DNA of 64,000 nucleotides from Treponema socranskii subsp. paredis ATCC 35535 (lineage in GTDB: Bacteria; Spirochaetota; Spirochaetia; Treponematales; Treponemataceae), in the NCBI GenBank assembly GCA_000413015.1, contig KE332516.1:443846-507845 (forward strand). The letters are read 5' to 3'. Position numbers and translations under genes: made by a program. Below, piece after piece: positions 25,873 through 33,884 of this stretch. The notes under the pieces are model-generated. The model saw only the letters and a list, made by a program, of their open reading frames with translations, made no database searches and was not told where the DNA came from. Numbering within the stretch: position 1 is the first letter of the stretch; each line of letters opens with the position of its first letter.

Positions 25873-26565
25873 ATGAAATTTTTAATCATATCCGATCTGC
25901 ACGGAAATATTTCCGCACTTGAAAAGCTCGACGGAGAATTTAAGGCGGCGGACGCGGTTTTGTTCGGCGGAGACTTTGCCGCATTCAATCACACGGAAAC
26001 GGGGCTGCCCGCCCTTGAAGCGCTGTGCAAAAAGCACGATGCCGTTTTTTCCGTCATCGGAAACTGTGACGAGCCCGAATTCCTGAAAGAACTCGAAAAA
26101 CGGGACGTCAGCGTCGAAAACACGCTCGCTTATTTTGGCGGCATCTGCATTGCGGGAAGCGGCGGAGGAAGCAAATTTACTGGCACGACGCCGAACGAGC
26201 GGACTGAAGAAGAGCTCCTCTCGGATTTTTCCGTCGTCGAACACGCTTCCGGCGGTACCGGCAAAAAAAGCGATTGGAGCAATCTCATCCTCATCTCGCA
26301 CAATCCGCCGAAAGACACGAAATGCGATGCCGTAAATCCCGCTTTGCACGCCGGTTCGCAAAAGTTCCGTGAACTTATAGAACACCTTTCGCCGCTCGCA
26401 GTCGTTACCGGACACATTCACGAAGGTGCCGCAATCGATACGATCGGATCTACGACGATCATCAATCCCGGAGCGCTCCTCGACGGAAAATATGCCGTTA
26501 TGGAAACGGCCGAAAAAGACGGACTTATGCGCGTCGTTTTTGCGGAGCTTCGAACGCTCGACTGA
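25873..26565 (+). CDS. YfcE/MJ0936-type metallophosphoesterase
   Basis: 230 residues. Calcineurin-like phosphoesterase binding two metals: DLHGN (residues 8-12), FGGDF, GNCD, SHNPP and GHIHEG give all five metal-ligand blocks in order, and the closing IINPGAL is typical of the small YfcE/MJ0936 group acting on phosphodiesters. The substrate is unknown. RBS GGGAGAA lies seven bases from the ATG. It is monocistronic with its own terminator (26581-26624). Confidence 0.9.
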   Translation: MKFLIISDLHGNISALEKLDGEFKAADAVLFGGDFAAFNHTETGLPALEALCKKHDAVFSVIGNCDEPEFLKELEKRDVSVENTLAYFGGICIAGSGGGSKFTGTTPNERTEEELLSDFSVVEHASGGTGKKSDWSNLILISHNPPKDTKCDAVNPALHAGSQKFRELIEHLSPLAVVTGHIHEGAAIDTIGSTTIINPGALLDGKYAVMETAEKDGLMRVVFAELRTLD

Positions 26566-26580
26566 AAAAGAGCGAAGCGG

Positions 26581-26624
26581 ACGGCCGCGCAGCTTTCATA
26601 TCGAATATGGCTGCGGCCGTTTTT
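26581..26624 (+). terminator. Terminator of the phosphoesterase gene
   Basis: ACGGCCGCGCAGC pairs with GCTGCGGCCGT apart from a two-base bulge, followed by TTTTT. Confidence 0.85.
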
Positions 26625-26650
26625 ACCGGCGGCAATCGAACTTCCGCACA

Positions 26651-26683
26651 AACAAAAAGGGCTGCCCAGACGGACAGTCCCTT
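26651..26683 (-). terminator. Terminator of the barrel protein gene
   Basis: On the minus strand AAGGG(A)CTGTCC pairs with GGGCAGCCCTT around GTCT, followed by TTTTGTTTG. Confidence 0.85.
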
Positions 26684-26732
26684 GATTTTAGATGCGTTCA
26701 CGCACGAAGCCCAAACGGACTACGCCGTTTTT

Positions 26733-28070
26733 TTAGAACTTGACGGTTATCAAAACGCCGAAGTTGTGAATGAGAAGTTTGTTCAGCGTTTTGGTGATTT
26801 CTATACCATCGCCTTCATGTAAGTTCGAGCCGAAAGCGGTGAAGAGATTTCCGAGCAGGTTCCAGTATGCGTCAGCCGTTACGTTTTTGGAAAAATACCA
26901 CGTAAAGCCTGAAGAAAGGTCAACATGCCCCGTTTCGCTGTCGAATTTCCAATTGACTGTTCCCGTAGAGGCAGTAACCGCACCGGTTGCAGTATTCCGC
27001 GTTTCGTTTTTAATAAAATCCCATCCGAGCTCCGGAATCGCAAGCGCGGCGCCCATGTTAAAGCGGAATTTTGCAGGGACGATAAAATACGACATACCCA
27101 ATTCAAGATCGGGTACAAAGTAAAGCGTCGTCGTGTGGATTCTGGAAGCATTATATGCTTTCGTGCCGGAGCTTTCAGTATAGTCATAACCGTTTGATTC
27201 AAATTTCATTGCCATAGTCACGCCGGAACCCATTTTAAAAGCGAATCTCGCGTCGGGTTCGAAAGTCAGTTCCCAGCGGGGCTGGAGTCCGATCACATTC
27301 TTAATCTTGCCGAAAGACTTTACATTGACCCCCGTGTCAACGGCAAAGAATGTCCAATCGGTGTCGAGCGCGAGGGCGGCGTTTTGGGTTACGGCTCCTT
27401 TTTTGTAAAAGTCGAACGATACGCCCGCGTCTATGTCGAGTATGGTATAGCCGGTATCGGTAAGAGCCGTGATCGTGCCGTTCGTTTTCGTTTCGTCCTT
27501 GATCGCCTTAGAACGCAGACCGATCGCCCCAGATGTTTTAAAAAGCATTTCACCGACGGGAAGGTTCATACCGGCTCTGATCGTCGTATCGAATTCGAAT
27601 TTATTGCTGCTTACTTCGGTATTTGTAGCATCGGTTTTTGTATAACTGTTGCCGGCGTTCGGTTTGAATCTGACGTCGGCGAGGAAACCCAAATTGTTTA
27701 TACCGAAAATCACTTTTCCTTCAGCACCGTCAGTTTCGTTCGTCTTATTCGTAAGCGTATTCTTTCCGCTGTTGTCGGTTTCCGTTTTGGAAGTCCATTC
27801 AACTCTTCCGCCGAACCATGCACCCATATAAAACGGATTGAACATGCGCGAAAGACCTAATTCTATATTACTTTGTCCGCTCTGACCGTATCCGAGGTAG
27901 CCGAACATATTTTTCGGCTGGACATTGCTCCAGTCGTTTACGCTCATAAAATCATCGACATCGGTTCCGAACAGAGTCGCCGTGCTTCTTTTCATCATGG
28001 ATGTTTGAGCAAACGCAAATCCCGCCGTCATAAAAACGGCGCCGATAAGAATCTTTTTCAGCAATTTCAT
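26733..28070 (-). CDS. Predicted outer-membrane beta-barrel protein
   Basis: 445 residues from ATG 28070, which has AAAGGAGT seven bases upstream; a longer reading to 28100 lacks this. Signal peptide MKLLKKILIGAVFMTAGFAFA then mature QTSMMKR. The mature protein alternates hydrophobic and polar residues with many Tyr, Trp, Asn and Gly and ends LITVKF, with a C-terminal phenylalanine as in BAM-assembled barrels. Family not recognised; it looks like the large variable treponemal porin-like proteins. Strong promoter (TTGACA-18-TATACT), leader hairpin and a clean terminator point to a single-gene, highly expressed unit. Confidence 0.8.
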   Translation of the reverse strand: MKLLKKILIGAVFMTAGFAFAQTSMMKRSTATLFGTDVDDFMSVNDWSNVQPKNMFGYLGYGQSGQSNIELGLSRMFNPFYMGAWFGGRVEWTSKTETDNSGKNTLTNKTNETDGAEGKVIFGINNLGFLADVRFKPNAGNSYTKTDATNTEVSSNKFEFDTTIRAGMNLPVGEMLFKTSGAIGLRSKAIKDETKTNGTITALTDTGYTILDIDAGVSFDFYKKGAVTQNAALALDTDWTFFAVDTGVNVKSFGKIKNVIGLQPRWELTFEPDARFAFKMGSGVTMAMKFESNGYDYTESSGTKAYNASRIHTTTLYFVPDLELGMSYFIVPAKFRFNMGAALAIPELGWDFIKNETRNTATGAVTASTGTVNWKFDSETGHVDLSSGFTWYFSKNVTADAYWNLLGNLFTAFGSNLHEGDGIEITKTLNKLLIHNFGVLITVKF

Positions 28071-28150
28071 CTTTACTCCTTTTCGCGGCTCTCGCTGCAA
28101 AGCTTATGAATTTATCCGGCGGACAGTTTTGCCCGCCGAACATCACCATA

Positions 28151-28180
28151 AGTATATGCCCCGAAAACGAATATTGTCAA
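28151..28180 (-). promoter_or_regulatory. Strong promoter of the barrel gene, with leader hairpin
   Basis: TTGACA (28175-28180) and TATACT (28151-28156), 18-base spacer. The leader can fold GGCGGGCAAAACTGTCCGCC (about 28115-28135). Confidence 0.8.
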
Positions 28181-28307
28181 GGGATAAAAAAGAGAGGTAA
28201 TAAAACCGCAAAAAACACGGAAAAGTTACAAAAATTGCGAAAAAACCTCTGTAAAAAACGCCGATTTTTTACACTTGCAGACTATAGTATCAGAAAGCGG
28301 TTTCCAA

Positions 28308-28367
28308 AAATTGGAAACCGTACAAAATATGACGGCCATACATTTTCCGATAGCCGCCATAAGCGGG
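28308..28367 (+). pseudogene. 60-bp remnant of the 3' end of an Rpn gene
   Basis: 57 of 60 bases match positions 29161-29220 near the 3' end of the intact Rpn gene that follows. The remnant ends just where an RBS-containing spacer leads into that gene. It shows that a second copy once lay here, or that the 3' end was duplicated. Confidence 0.85.
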
Positions 28368-28416
28368 GGGAGCCGGGCGGATCCGCACAAGTGCGCACTC
28401 ATAAAAGGAGGTCTGC

Positions 28417-29283
28417 ATGGAGTATAAAAACTCGGAAGCGATAAATCCTAAAAAAGATTGGGTATTTAAGCTGATGTTTTCAAAAGGCGATGAAGGAAAC
28501 AAAGCGCTTATCAGTTTTCTCAACGCATTTTTGGAAGAATTTTACGGAAAGATACGCAAAGCCGATATTTTAAATACGGAGCTTACGCGGGAAAGTCCGA
28601 ACGGCGAAACATATCATTTGGATCTCTTGGTCAAAACCGATAACAGTCTTATCGTGAATCTTGAAATGCAGCAGTTTTGGAAAAACTCTTTTCCGAGAAG
28701 AAATCAGCTCTATTTGATGCGTACCGCTTCCCGTTTTTTAAAACAAAAAACAAAAGAAGGCGATTTATTGTACGCTATAGGCTTGACCGTGTTCGGTTGT
28801 TCCGTACCGGAAACAGCCGCGCTTCCGGTTATGAACGACGATTCCATAATTCAATTTATTTATGTTGCTCTGAATGAACTTATAGATTATACTATAAAAA
28901 AAGATATTTCGGATTATACCGCAAAAGATTTTTGGATACGTTTTTTGAGCAATTACGAGCAGGACAAACAAAGCGGCATACTCGAAAAATTGTGTACGTT
29001 GGAGGAGGGTCTGAAAATGGCGGAAACGACACTGTGCAGAGTAACCGAAGAAGAACGGCGCATTGCATGGGAATTGTCCGAACAAAACTACCGGGAAATT
29101 CTTGCCGCCGAACGGGAAGAAGGTGAAGCTCTCGGCTTTGAAAAAGGCGCCTACCGAAATAAATTGGAAACCGTAAAAAATATGACGGCCATGCATTTTC
29201 CGATCGCCGCCATAAGCGGGGCGACAGGTCTTTCCGAAACCGAAATCAAAAACTTGCAGTCTGAACCGAAAGCATTGTTTTAA
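28417..29283 (+). CDS. Rpn-family PD-(D/E)XK nuclease / putative transposase
   Basis: 288 residues, full length for the family. Starts NPKKDWVFKLMFSK, which is the usual FK.LF opening, then ETYHLDLLVKTDNSLIVNLEMQ, containing the D...ExQ catalytic core of the PD-(D/E)XK fold, then RRNQLYLMRTASRFL and a C-terminal coiled region ending in the helix LSETEIKNL. Relatives are recombination-promoting nucleases (Rpn) associated with RecA-independent transfer; activity here is not shown. RBS AAAGGAGG is well placed. It lies beside a partial copy of its own 3' end, and two more Rpn loci occur in the window, indicating family expansion. Confidence 0.9.
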   Translation: MEYKNSEAINPKKDWVFKLMFSKGDEGNKALISFLNAFLEEFYGKIRKADILNTELTRESPNGETYHLDLLVKTDNSLIVNLEMQQFWKNSFPRRNQLYLMRTASRFLKQKTKEGDLLYAIGLTVFGCSVPETAALPVMNDDSIIQFIYVALNELIDYTIKKDISDYTAKDFWIRFLSNYEQDKQSGILEKLCTLEEGLKMAETTLCRVTEEERRIAWELSEQNYREILAAEREEGEALGFEKGAYRNKLETVKNMTAMHFPIAAISGATGLSETEIKNLQSEPKALF

Positions 29284-29289
29284 AAACGT

Positions 29290-30267
29290 TCACTCGTTTC
29301 CGGCGATGCGGAATCCCATATAATCGTACGCTTCGTTCGGATCGAATGCATAGCGGTCGCCCGCGTTGATAAAGGGCGTGTATTCCGAAACGCTTCCGCC
29401 GCGGCTTACGCGCTTTGAACCGTATGCGGGGCCGGCATAGGGAGCTCCCTTTTTTTGCTCCGTGTAATCGGCAAACCAATCCCAACAGAATTCGAGCACG
29501 TTGCCGCTCATATCGTATATGCCCGCTCCGTTTGCATTTCCCGAACCGGGAGCAGGCGGCGCGTCGGGAGCGAAAACCGTACCGGCAGTTCCTACGATCC
29601 GCGTCGCATCCGCATTGCTGAAGTCCCACGCGACAAGCGACATACCGGTTTCAGATATGCCCGTTTCCGCCGTTTCGCCGCTCGGCGCATCGCCTCTCTG
29701 TATGCCGTTTTTCGTTATGCGGGCGGCGTATTCCCATTCTGCTTCCGTAGGCAGCCGCCAGCCTGAAGCGCTCCAATCGCATTCGGCCAGGTCGCACGAA
29801 GCGGTATCGGTCGAATCGCGCAGTACTTTTCCTTTATACGAATAGCACGGTTTTTTATTTTCGATTTCGCTCAGCGCATTGCACCAGACAATCGCATCGT
29901 ACCAGTTTATTGCGGTAACCGGCTGAAACGCATCGGCATCGGACGGAAACCCGCCGCGCTTTCCTTCTGAGCCGCCCTGCCCCGGATTTGCGAAAACATA
30001 GCCTTGCCGTTCCGCTTCAACACGCACGCCGAACCAGAGAGCGTATGTCGTTTCGTATTTATTAATTTTAAACGGGGCGACGGTGCGGGCTGCCGTATAG
30101 GTTTGACTGTTTTCCCCGATGACAAAGGTATTTTTCGTTCCGTCAAGCGGAAGACTTACCGTATCGATACCGCCGAAAACATCGCCCTTCCCTTTTGCCG
30201 AAAGCGGAAGCGAGCCGAGCACCGAACAAAGAATTATTAAAATAAATGCGCCGGTATGTTTTTTCAT
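29290..30267 (-). CDS. SUMF1/FGE-fold exported protein
   Basis: 325 residues. Signal peptide (FILIILCSVLGSLPLSA) then a formylglycine-generating-enzyme-like domain: KINKYETTYALW, PVTAINWYDAIVWCNALSE, GWRLPTEAEWEYAAR, DMSGNVLEFCWDW and RVSRGGS...YMGFRIA in the standard order. In real FGE the RGGSW motif is followed by two catalytic cysteines; here it reads RGGSVSEYT, so cysteine-to-formylglycine activity is unlikely. Such proteins in spirochaetes probably bind rather than modify ligands. The Shine-Dalgarno AAGGAAGG is formed by the end of a family 1 repeat. Seven bases separate its stop from that of the convergent Rpn gene. Confidence 0.85.
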   Translation of the reverse strand: MKKHTGAFILIILCSVLGSLPLSAKGKGDVFGGIDTVSLPLDGTKNTFVIGENSQTYTAARTVAPFKINKYETTYALWFGVRVEAERQGYVFANPGQGGSEGKRGGFPSDADAFQPVTAINWYDAIVWCNALSEIENKKPCYSYKGKVLRDSTDTASCDLAECDWSASGWRLPTEAEWEYAARITKNGIQRGDAPSGETAETGISETGMSLVAWDFSNADATRIVGTAGTVFAPDAPPAPGSGNANGAGIYDMSGNVLEFCWDWFADYTEQKKGAPYAGPAYGSKRVSRGGSVSEYTPFINAGDRYAFDPNEAYDYMGFRIAGNE

Positions 30268-30273
30268 AAGCCT

Positions 30274-30630
30274 TCCTTAAAATTGCACGGCGAGTAAATC
30301 TTCGGATTTAGGAGCCGGGCAATTCGTGCGAGAGTCTCGTAACGAGCGCGTAAGCGCGAAGTTTCGGGCGGCGCACACGTATATGGGCGAGTTTTTGAAA
30401 AAAACTCGAAGTTAAACGAAACGCGCCGTTTCAGCGTTTCGTTTAAACTTTCCTTAAAATTGCACGGCGAGTAAATCTTCAGATTTAGGAGCCGGGCAAT
30501 TCGTGCGCGAGCCTCGCAACGAGCGCGTAAGCGCGAAGTTTCGAGCGGCGCACACGTATATGAGCGAGTTTTTGAAAAAAACTCGAAGTTAAACGAGACG
30601 CGCCATTTCAGCGTTTCGTTTAAACCTTCT
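30274..30630. repeat. Repeat family 1, copies F and G in direct tandem (177-bp period)
   Basis: Two nearly identical units start at 30274 and 30451, each running CCTTAAAATTGCACGGCGAG..., GAGCCGGGCAATTCGTGCG, GCGCGTAAGCGCGAAGTTTCG, GCGCACACGTATATG, GAGTTTTTGAAAAAAACTCG, and an inverted pair around GCGCCgTTTCAGCG. These are the best-preserved copies of the family. The remaining 125 bases to 30756 show no gene. Confidence 0.9.
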
Positions 30631-30756
30631 CCCTAATTAAAATAAAAACAGACAAAAAAAGTTTCAACGCAAAACAGCTTGCCTTCGTATGCACCTGTCG
30701 GCAAGTGCGGAGACAAGATACACGATCACGAATCGATCAAGTGCGAATCGCACCGA

Positions 30757-31707
30757 TTATTTTTTTATCGATGTACGATCTCGGAGCATAAGCGCCGTAA
30801 GAATCGTCGTGAGGATGCAGCCGCCGGAAATGACGAACATGCCGACCCACCCGTTGCTTGAAAACGGCAGCGGTACGTTCATACCGAAAAAGCTCGTGAT
30901 AAACGTCGGCACCATGAGCACGAGGTTGATGACGGTGAGACGTTTCATACTGACGTTCAAATTGTTCGAAATGACCGACGTAAAAGTGTCCATAAGACCC
31001 GCGAGGATATTGTTGTAGGTTTCGGCCATACCGATCGCCTGCCTGTTGTCGATGTCGACATCGTCGAGCCAATCGTAATCGTCTTCGTCGAGATTTAATA
31101 ATTTCGTTCGGCGCAGTTTTTGCAATAAAAGCTGGTTGCTTGTAAGAGACGTCGTAAAATATTCGAGAGACTTTTGCAAATTGAGAAGCTTTACGATTTC
31201 TTTGTTTTCGATCGGCCCCTGCAGTTCGCGCTGCATGGCGGTCGTCTGACGGTTTATTTCTTTGAGATAACGCAAAAACGTCGTGTCGGCACGGCTCATC
31301 AGTTTGATGATAAAAGCCGGAAAATCGTCGAGCGAAATTCCCTTTATGGCACCCGAAGCGATATCGCCGAGAACGTCGCAGCTTGCCGAACATATCGTGA
31401 TGATCGTATTTCCTTCGATGACGATACCGAGCGGAATCGTATAAAAAGACACTTCGGCGGAAGGATCGTACATAGGCATGCGTATGATGATGAGTACGTA
31501 CGAATCGCCTTCTTCGATACGGGAAAGCTCGTCGGGATCGAGGACGTCGACAATGTGATCGTAATCTATGCCGCAGCTCGCCTCAAGCAGCGAACCGTCG
31601 ATGCTCGTTACATTACGCGCGTCGACCCAGGTCCTGCTTGAAGCGTCCAATTGCGTTCCGATACCGCGGAGAAATTGTCCGTTTTTTTGCTGCCAATAAG
31701 AAATCAT
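30757..31707 (-). CDS. corA: CorA-family divalent metal transporter
   Basis: 316 residues from ATG 31707. Mg2+/Co2+ channel of the CorA-MIT family: long N-terminal cytoplasmic domain, coiled helix leading to two C-terminal membrane helices, and the selectivity motif GMN in SFFGMNVP. The stretch DDYDWLDDVDIDNRQA before the last long helix is acidic as in other CorAs, and the tail is basic (LRDRTSIKK). A TTG at 31764 would add 19 residues but lies upstream of the predicted transcription start. Promoter elements TTGCGC-17-TAAGAT end ten bases before the ATG, so the leader is very short. Which metal it carries cannot be read from sequence. Confidence 0.9.
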   Translation of the reverse strand: MISYWQQKNGQFLRGIGTQLDASSRTWVDARNVTSIDGSLLEASCGIDYDHIVDVLDPDELSRIEEGDSYVLIIIRMPMYDPSAEVSFYTIPLGIVIEGNTIITICSASCDVLGDIASGAIKGISLDDFPAFIIKLMSRADTTFLRYLKEINRQTTAMQRELQGPIENKEIVKLLNLQKSLEYFTTSLTSNQLLLQKLRRTKLLNLDEDDYDWLDDVDIDNRQAIGMAETYNNILAGLMDTFTSVISNNLNVSMKRLTVINLVLMVPTFITSFFGMNVPLPFSSNGWVGMFVISGGCILTTILTALMLRDRTSIKK

Positions 31708-31717
31708 CGCGGGTGAA

Positions 31718-31746
31718 ATCTTAGCAGAAAAAAGCGCAAAGCGCAA
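31718..31746 (-). promoter_or_regulatory. Promoter of the CorA gene
   Basis: TTGCGC (31741-31746), 17 bases, TAAGAT (31718-31723), ten bases to the ATG. Confidence 0.55.
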
Positions 31747-31893
31747 TGAACGGAAACGGAACAATATGAAATATTGTCTTTTCGGGCTATGCTGTGGTAT
31801 AGTAATATGAGGGTAGAAAATTATTATTGATGATAGATAACCGTTAATGTATACAGTTACACGAATAATTACGGCACATAAGTAAAAGATTCT

Positions 31894-32466
31894 ATGACAA
31901 TAAAAGAATTTGAAAATAAATATTGGTACATGAGTGAACTCAAAGCATTTGCAAAGTCACTTAAAATGCCTTTTGATTCAAAAACACGAAAAGATCAACT
32001 TGAGGCGTTGATTATTCAATTTTTGAAAACCGGAACGGTAAATCAAAAGAATCGTTTTCGGAGTAAAAGCCGGGATAGAGATATATTGAATAATCATACG
32101 TATGTCGAAAATTTCAGTAACAAAAAAGAAACATGGGAATTCATACATAGTGAAATGGATAAACGAGTTCCGGGATTAAAACCGAAATCGGGTGCAAAAT
32201 ATTGGCTTAATCGATGGATTGAAAATAAACTTTCCGACGGTGAAAAAATAACTTATAATGATGTCGTTTGTGAATATATTCGTTTAAATAAAACTGAAGG
32301 AAAGCTTCCCCAAATTCCATCCTGTAAATTTAATAACTTTATAAGCGATTACCTGGCGAATGAAAAACATACAACAAGAGAAGACGCTTTGGAAGCATGG
32401 AATAAGCTAAAAGATATGAAAGCAAAAAAAGATTATATAACGTGGAAAAAGAATAAAAACACATAG
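31894..32466 (+). CDS. SAP-domain protein of unknown function
   Basis: 190 residues, strongly basic and AT-rich in codon use, unlike the genes to its left. The N-terminal 45 residues (FENKYWYMSELKAFAKSLKMP...KDQLEALIIQFL) fit a SAP-like helix-extended-loop-helix, a nucleic-acid-binding module; the rest, KKETWEFIHSEMDKRVPGLKP onward, is a helical domain seen in a family of small bacterial SAP proteins of unknown role. It begins the AT-rich island and is followed within 45 bases by an attC-like site, so it may be a gene cassette. No good Shine-Dalgarno is visible. Confidence 0.7.
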   Translation: MTIKEFENKYWYMSELKAFAKSLKMPFDSKTRKDQLEALIIQFLKTGTVNQKNRFRSKSRDRDILNNHTYVENFSNKKETWEFIHSEMDKRVPGLKPKSGAKYWLNRWIENKLSDGEKITYNDVVCEYIRLNKTEGKLPQIPSCKFNNFISDYLANEKHTTREDALEAWNKLKDMKAKKDYITWKKNKNT

Positions 32467-32474
32467 AAAATTTC

Positions 32475-32518
32475 ATCTAATACCCGCTTCAACGCTGACA
32501 TTGTAATACAGGTTAAGC
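32475..32518 (+). other. attC-like site 1 (weak)
   Basis: Left box ATCTAAT (one base off RYYYAAC) and right box GTTAAGC (fits GTTRRRY), 44 bases overall. The 14-base string CAGGTTAAGCGAAT (32509-32522) recurs exactly at site 2 (33930-33943). Inner boxes are poorly matched. Confidence 0.4.
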
Positions 32519-32556
32519 GAATCTGACGGCTTACCGAAGTGCGTGGGAATTAAAAA

Positions 32557-33182
32557 ATGGATGACAATATTGATGAAACAAATGTAAATGAAAAAAATAT
32601 CGATTACAGTAAGTTTGAAGAATCTTTTTTCGAAAATGTTAGAAAAGGAAAAAAATATCAGCATTTTCTAAATCTAAGTTCTCAATTGGATTGTATGCTT
32701 ATTCGAAGTATTTTAGCTTCAATGAAAATTCCGACTTATATTGAAGGTGAAAATATGAATCAACAACCCCGACGCGAGCGTCAGGGTATGTTGTTCTCAT
32801 AAGGTGGTTGCAGTCGGCTTTAATACCCTTCGTTACGACGCAAGCGTCGGGGTATTAAACCCTCCGCGCGAATAAAATTTATGGAGGTACTGCAACTTTT
32901 ATAACAACTGTTTTTAAAATAAAGTTATATATTCTGATCGATGATTACGATGAGGCATGTATAGTTGTAAAAGACTATATTAAAAATAAACTGAAATCCC
33001 TTTCTTCTCGAAAAGGGAAAGATACATATTTAAAGGCTTTTCAAATACTTTCCGCTCCTTATATAATTTCAAATTCCCAAGAAATACTCGGTATTTCAAT
33101 TATGGGTAAAAAAACGATGGACGAAAAACCGAAAGAAAATATTTTTTTTCGGTTTTTTAATGCTTTATTCAAATTTATTTGA
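32557..33182 (+). pseudogene. DUF2007-like gene interrupted by a 113-bp insertion
   Basis: The 5' part reads to ...LIRSILASMKIPTYIEGENMN, and after the insertion the reading resumes in another frame as IYGGTATFITTVFKIKLYIL then IDDYDEACIVVKDYI, ending at 33182. Joining ATGAAT to AAAATTTATGG restores a continuous protein of about 170 residues whose core (RSxLxSxxIPxYxEGE...YGG...DxxEAxxxxKDYI) resembles DUF2007 'putative signal transducing' proteins. The insertion adds a stop (after QGMLFS) and shifts frame, so the gene is broken. It lies between two attC-like sites together with the toxin-antitoxin pair. Confidence 0.8.
32761..32870 (+). mobile_element. Short non-autonomous element (family 2), copy 1
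   Basis: About 110 bases, flanked by AAT on both sides (ATGAAT | CAACAACCCC ... CCGCGCG | AATAAA), which reads as a 3-bp target duplication. It contains two hairpins: CCCCGACGC/GCGTC-GGG, and TAATACCC...CGACGC/GCGTCG-GGGTATTA. Copy 2 at 35698 shares the same ends and internal order in the opposite orientation. Confidence 0.75.
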
Positions 33183-33213
33183 CAGTACGTATAGATTTTG
33201 CTATTCTATACGT
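33179..33213 (+). promoter_or_regulatory. Promoter and operator of the toxin-antitoxin operon
   Basis: TTGACA (33179-33184), 17 bases, TATTCT (33202-33207). A perfect 9-base inverted repeat ACGTATAGA (33187-33195) / TCTATACGT (33205-33213) spans the spacer and -10, the expected place for autorepression by the antitoxin. Confidence 0.8.
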
Positions 33214-33225
33214 AAAGAGGTTCGT

Positions 33226-33465
33226 ATGGATGCAAAATTAACTTTAAGCATGGACAGTTCCGTTATTTCTTCAATGAAGGGATATGCTTCCGAAAATAAT
33301 TCCAGCATATCACAGATTGTTGAATCATTTTTCAGAAATCTGCTTTCTTCTCAATCGAAGAATAAAAAAATATCTCCGCTGGTTCAAGAATTAAGCGGAA
33401 TAATTCCTGTTGAGAAAACCGACAAAAGCGATTATATAAACTACTTGGAATCAAAGTATGAGTAA
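33226..33465 (+). CDS. Antitoxin of PIN-toxin pair (DUF6364/RHH-like)
   Basis: 79 residues. N-terminal KLTLSMDSSVISSMKGYASE followed by NSSISQIVESFFRNLL is the beta-strand plus two-helix pattern of ribbon-helix-helix antitoxins of the DUF6364 type, which bind the operon promoter; the acidic C-terminal tail (VEKTDKSDYINYLESKYE) would wrap the toxin. The ATG at 33226 has AAAGAGG nine bases upstream and lies after the promoter, whereas the longer reading from 33160 crosses the promoter. Stop overlaps the toxin start by eight bases. Confidence 0.85.
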   Translation: MDAKLTLSMDSSVISSMKGYASENNSSISQIVESFFRNLLSSQSKNKKISPLVQELSGIIPVEKTDKSDYINYLESKYE

Positions 33466-33883
33466 AGTGCTTTTTGTCGATTCCGATGTCATTTTAGATG
33501 TGCTTGAAAAGCGTGAGCGATTTTATGAATATTCCGCTCAAATTCTTTCTTTGGGTGATGAAAAGAAGGTAAAGCTCGTTACAACTTCTTTGGCTTTTGC
33601 AAATATTTATTATTTGCTTCGTAAGCATTTAGGGATTGAAAAAGCAAAAGAAAGTTTAAGAAAACTCAGGATCATTGTAGATGTGCTTTCCGTGAATGCA
33701 AAGGAAGTCGATTTGGCTTTAAATTCGGAGCTTTCGGATTTTGAAGATGCGTTGCAATATTTTACGGCTTTGGACGGCAAGATAGAATTTATAATCACAA
33801 GGAATGTTCACAATTATAAGAACCCGAAATTGATCGTGCAAACTCCTCAACAATATATAGAGGGGCTTAATAACAAAAAATAA
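33458..33883 (+). CDS. PIN-domain toxin (VapC-like ribonuclease)
   Basis: 141 residues. Type II toxin predicted to cleave RNA. PIN-domain acidic residues: the first Asp pair in LFVDSDVILDVL (residues 7-13), a mid Glu/Asp region, and SDFEDALQYFTAL containing the third and fourth acidic positions; FIITRNVHNYK closes the fold as in the PIN_3 subgroup. Translation is coupled to the antitoxin by an eight-base overlap. It is the last gene before attC-like site 2, which begins two bases after the stop codon, as in integron cassettes. Confidence 0.9.
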   Translation: MSKVLFVDSDVILDVLEKRERFYEYSAQILSLGDEKKVKLVTTSLAFANIYYLLRKHLGIEKAKESLRKLRIIVDVLSVNAKEVDLALNSELSDFEDALQYFTALDGKIEFIITRNVHNYKNPKLIVQTPQQYIEGLNNKK

Positions 33884-33884
33884 A

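Noticed and set aside
30274-30630. Tandem 177-bp units as a possible CRISPR array
   Set aside because: Only two long contiguous units, no short repeats with unique spacers, and no cas genes.
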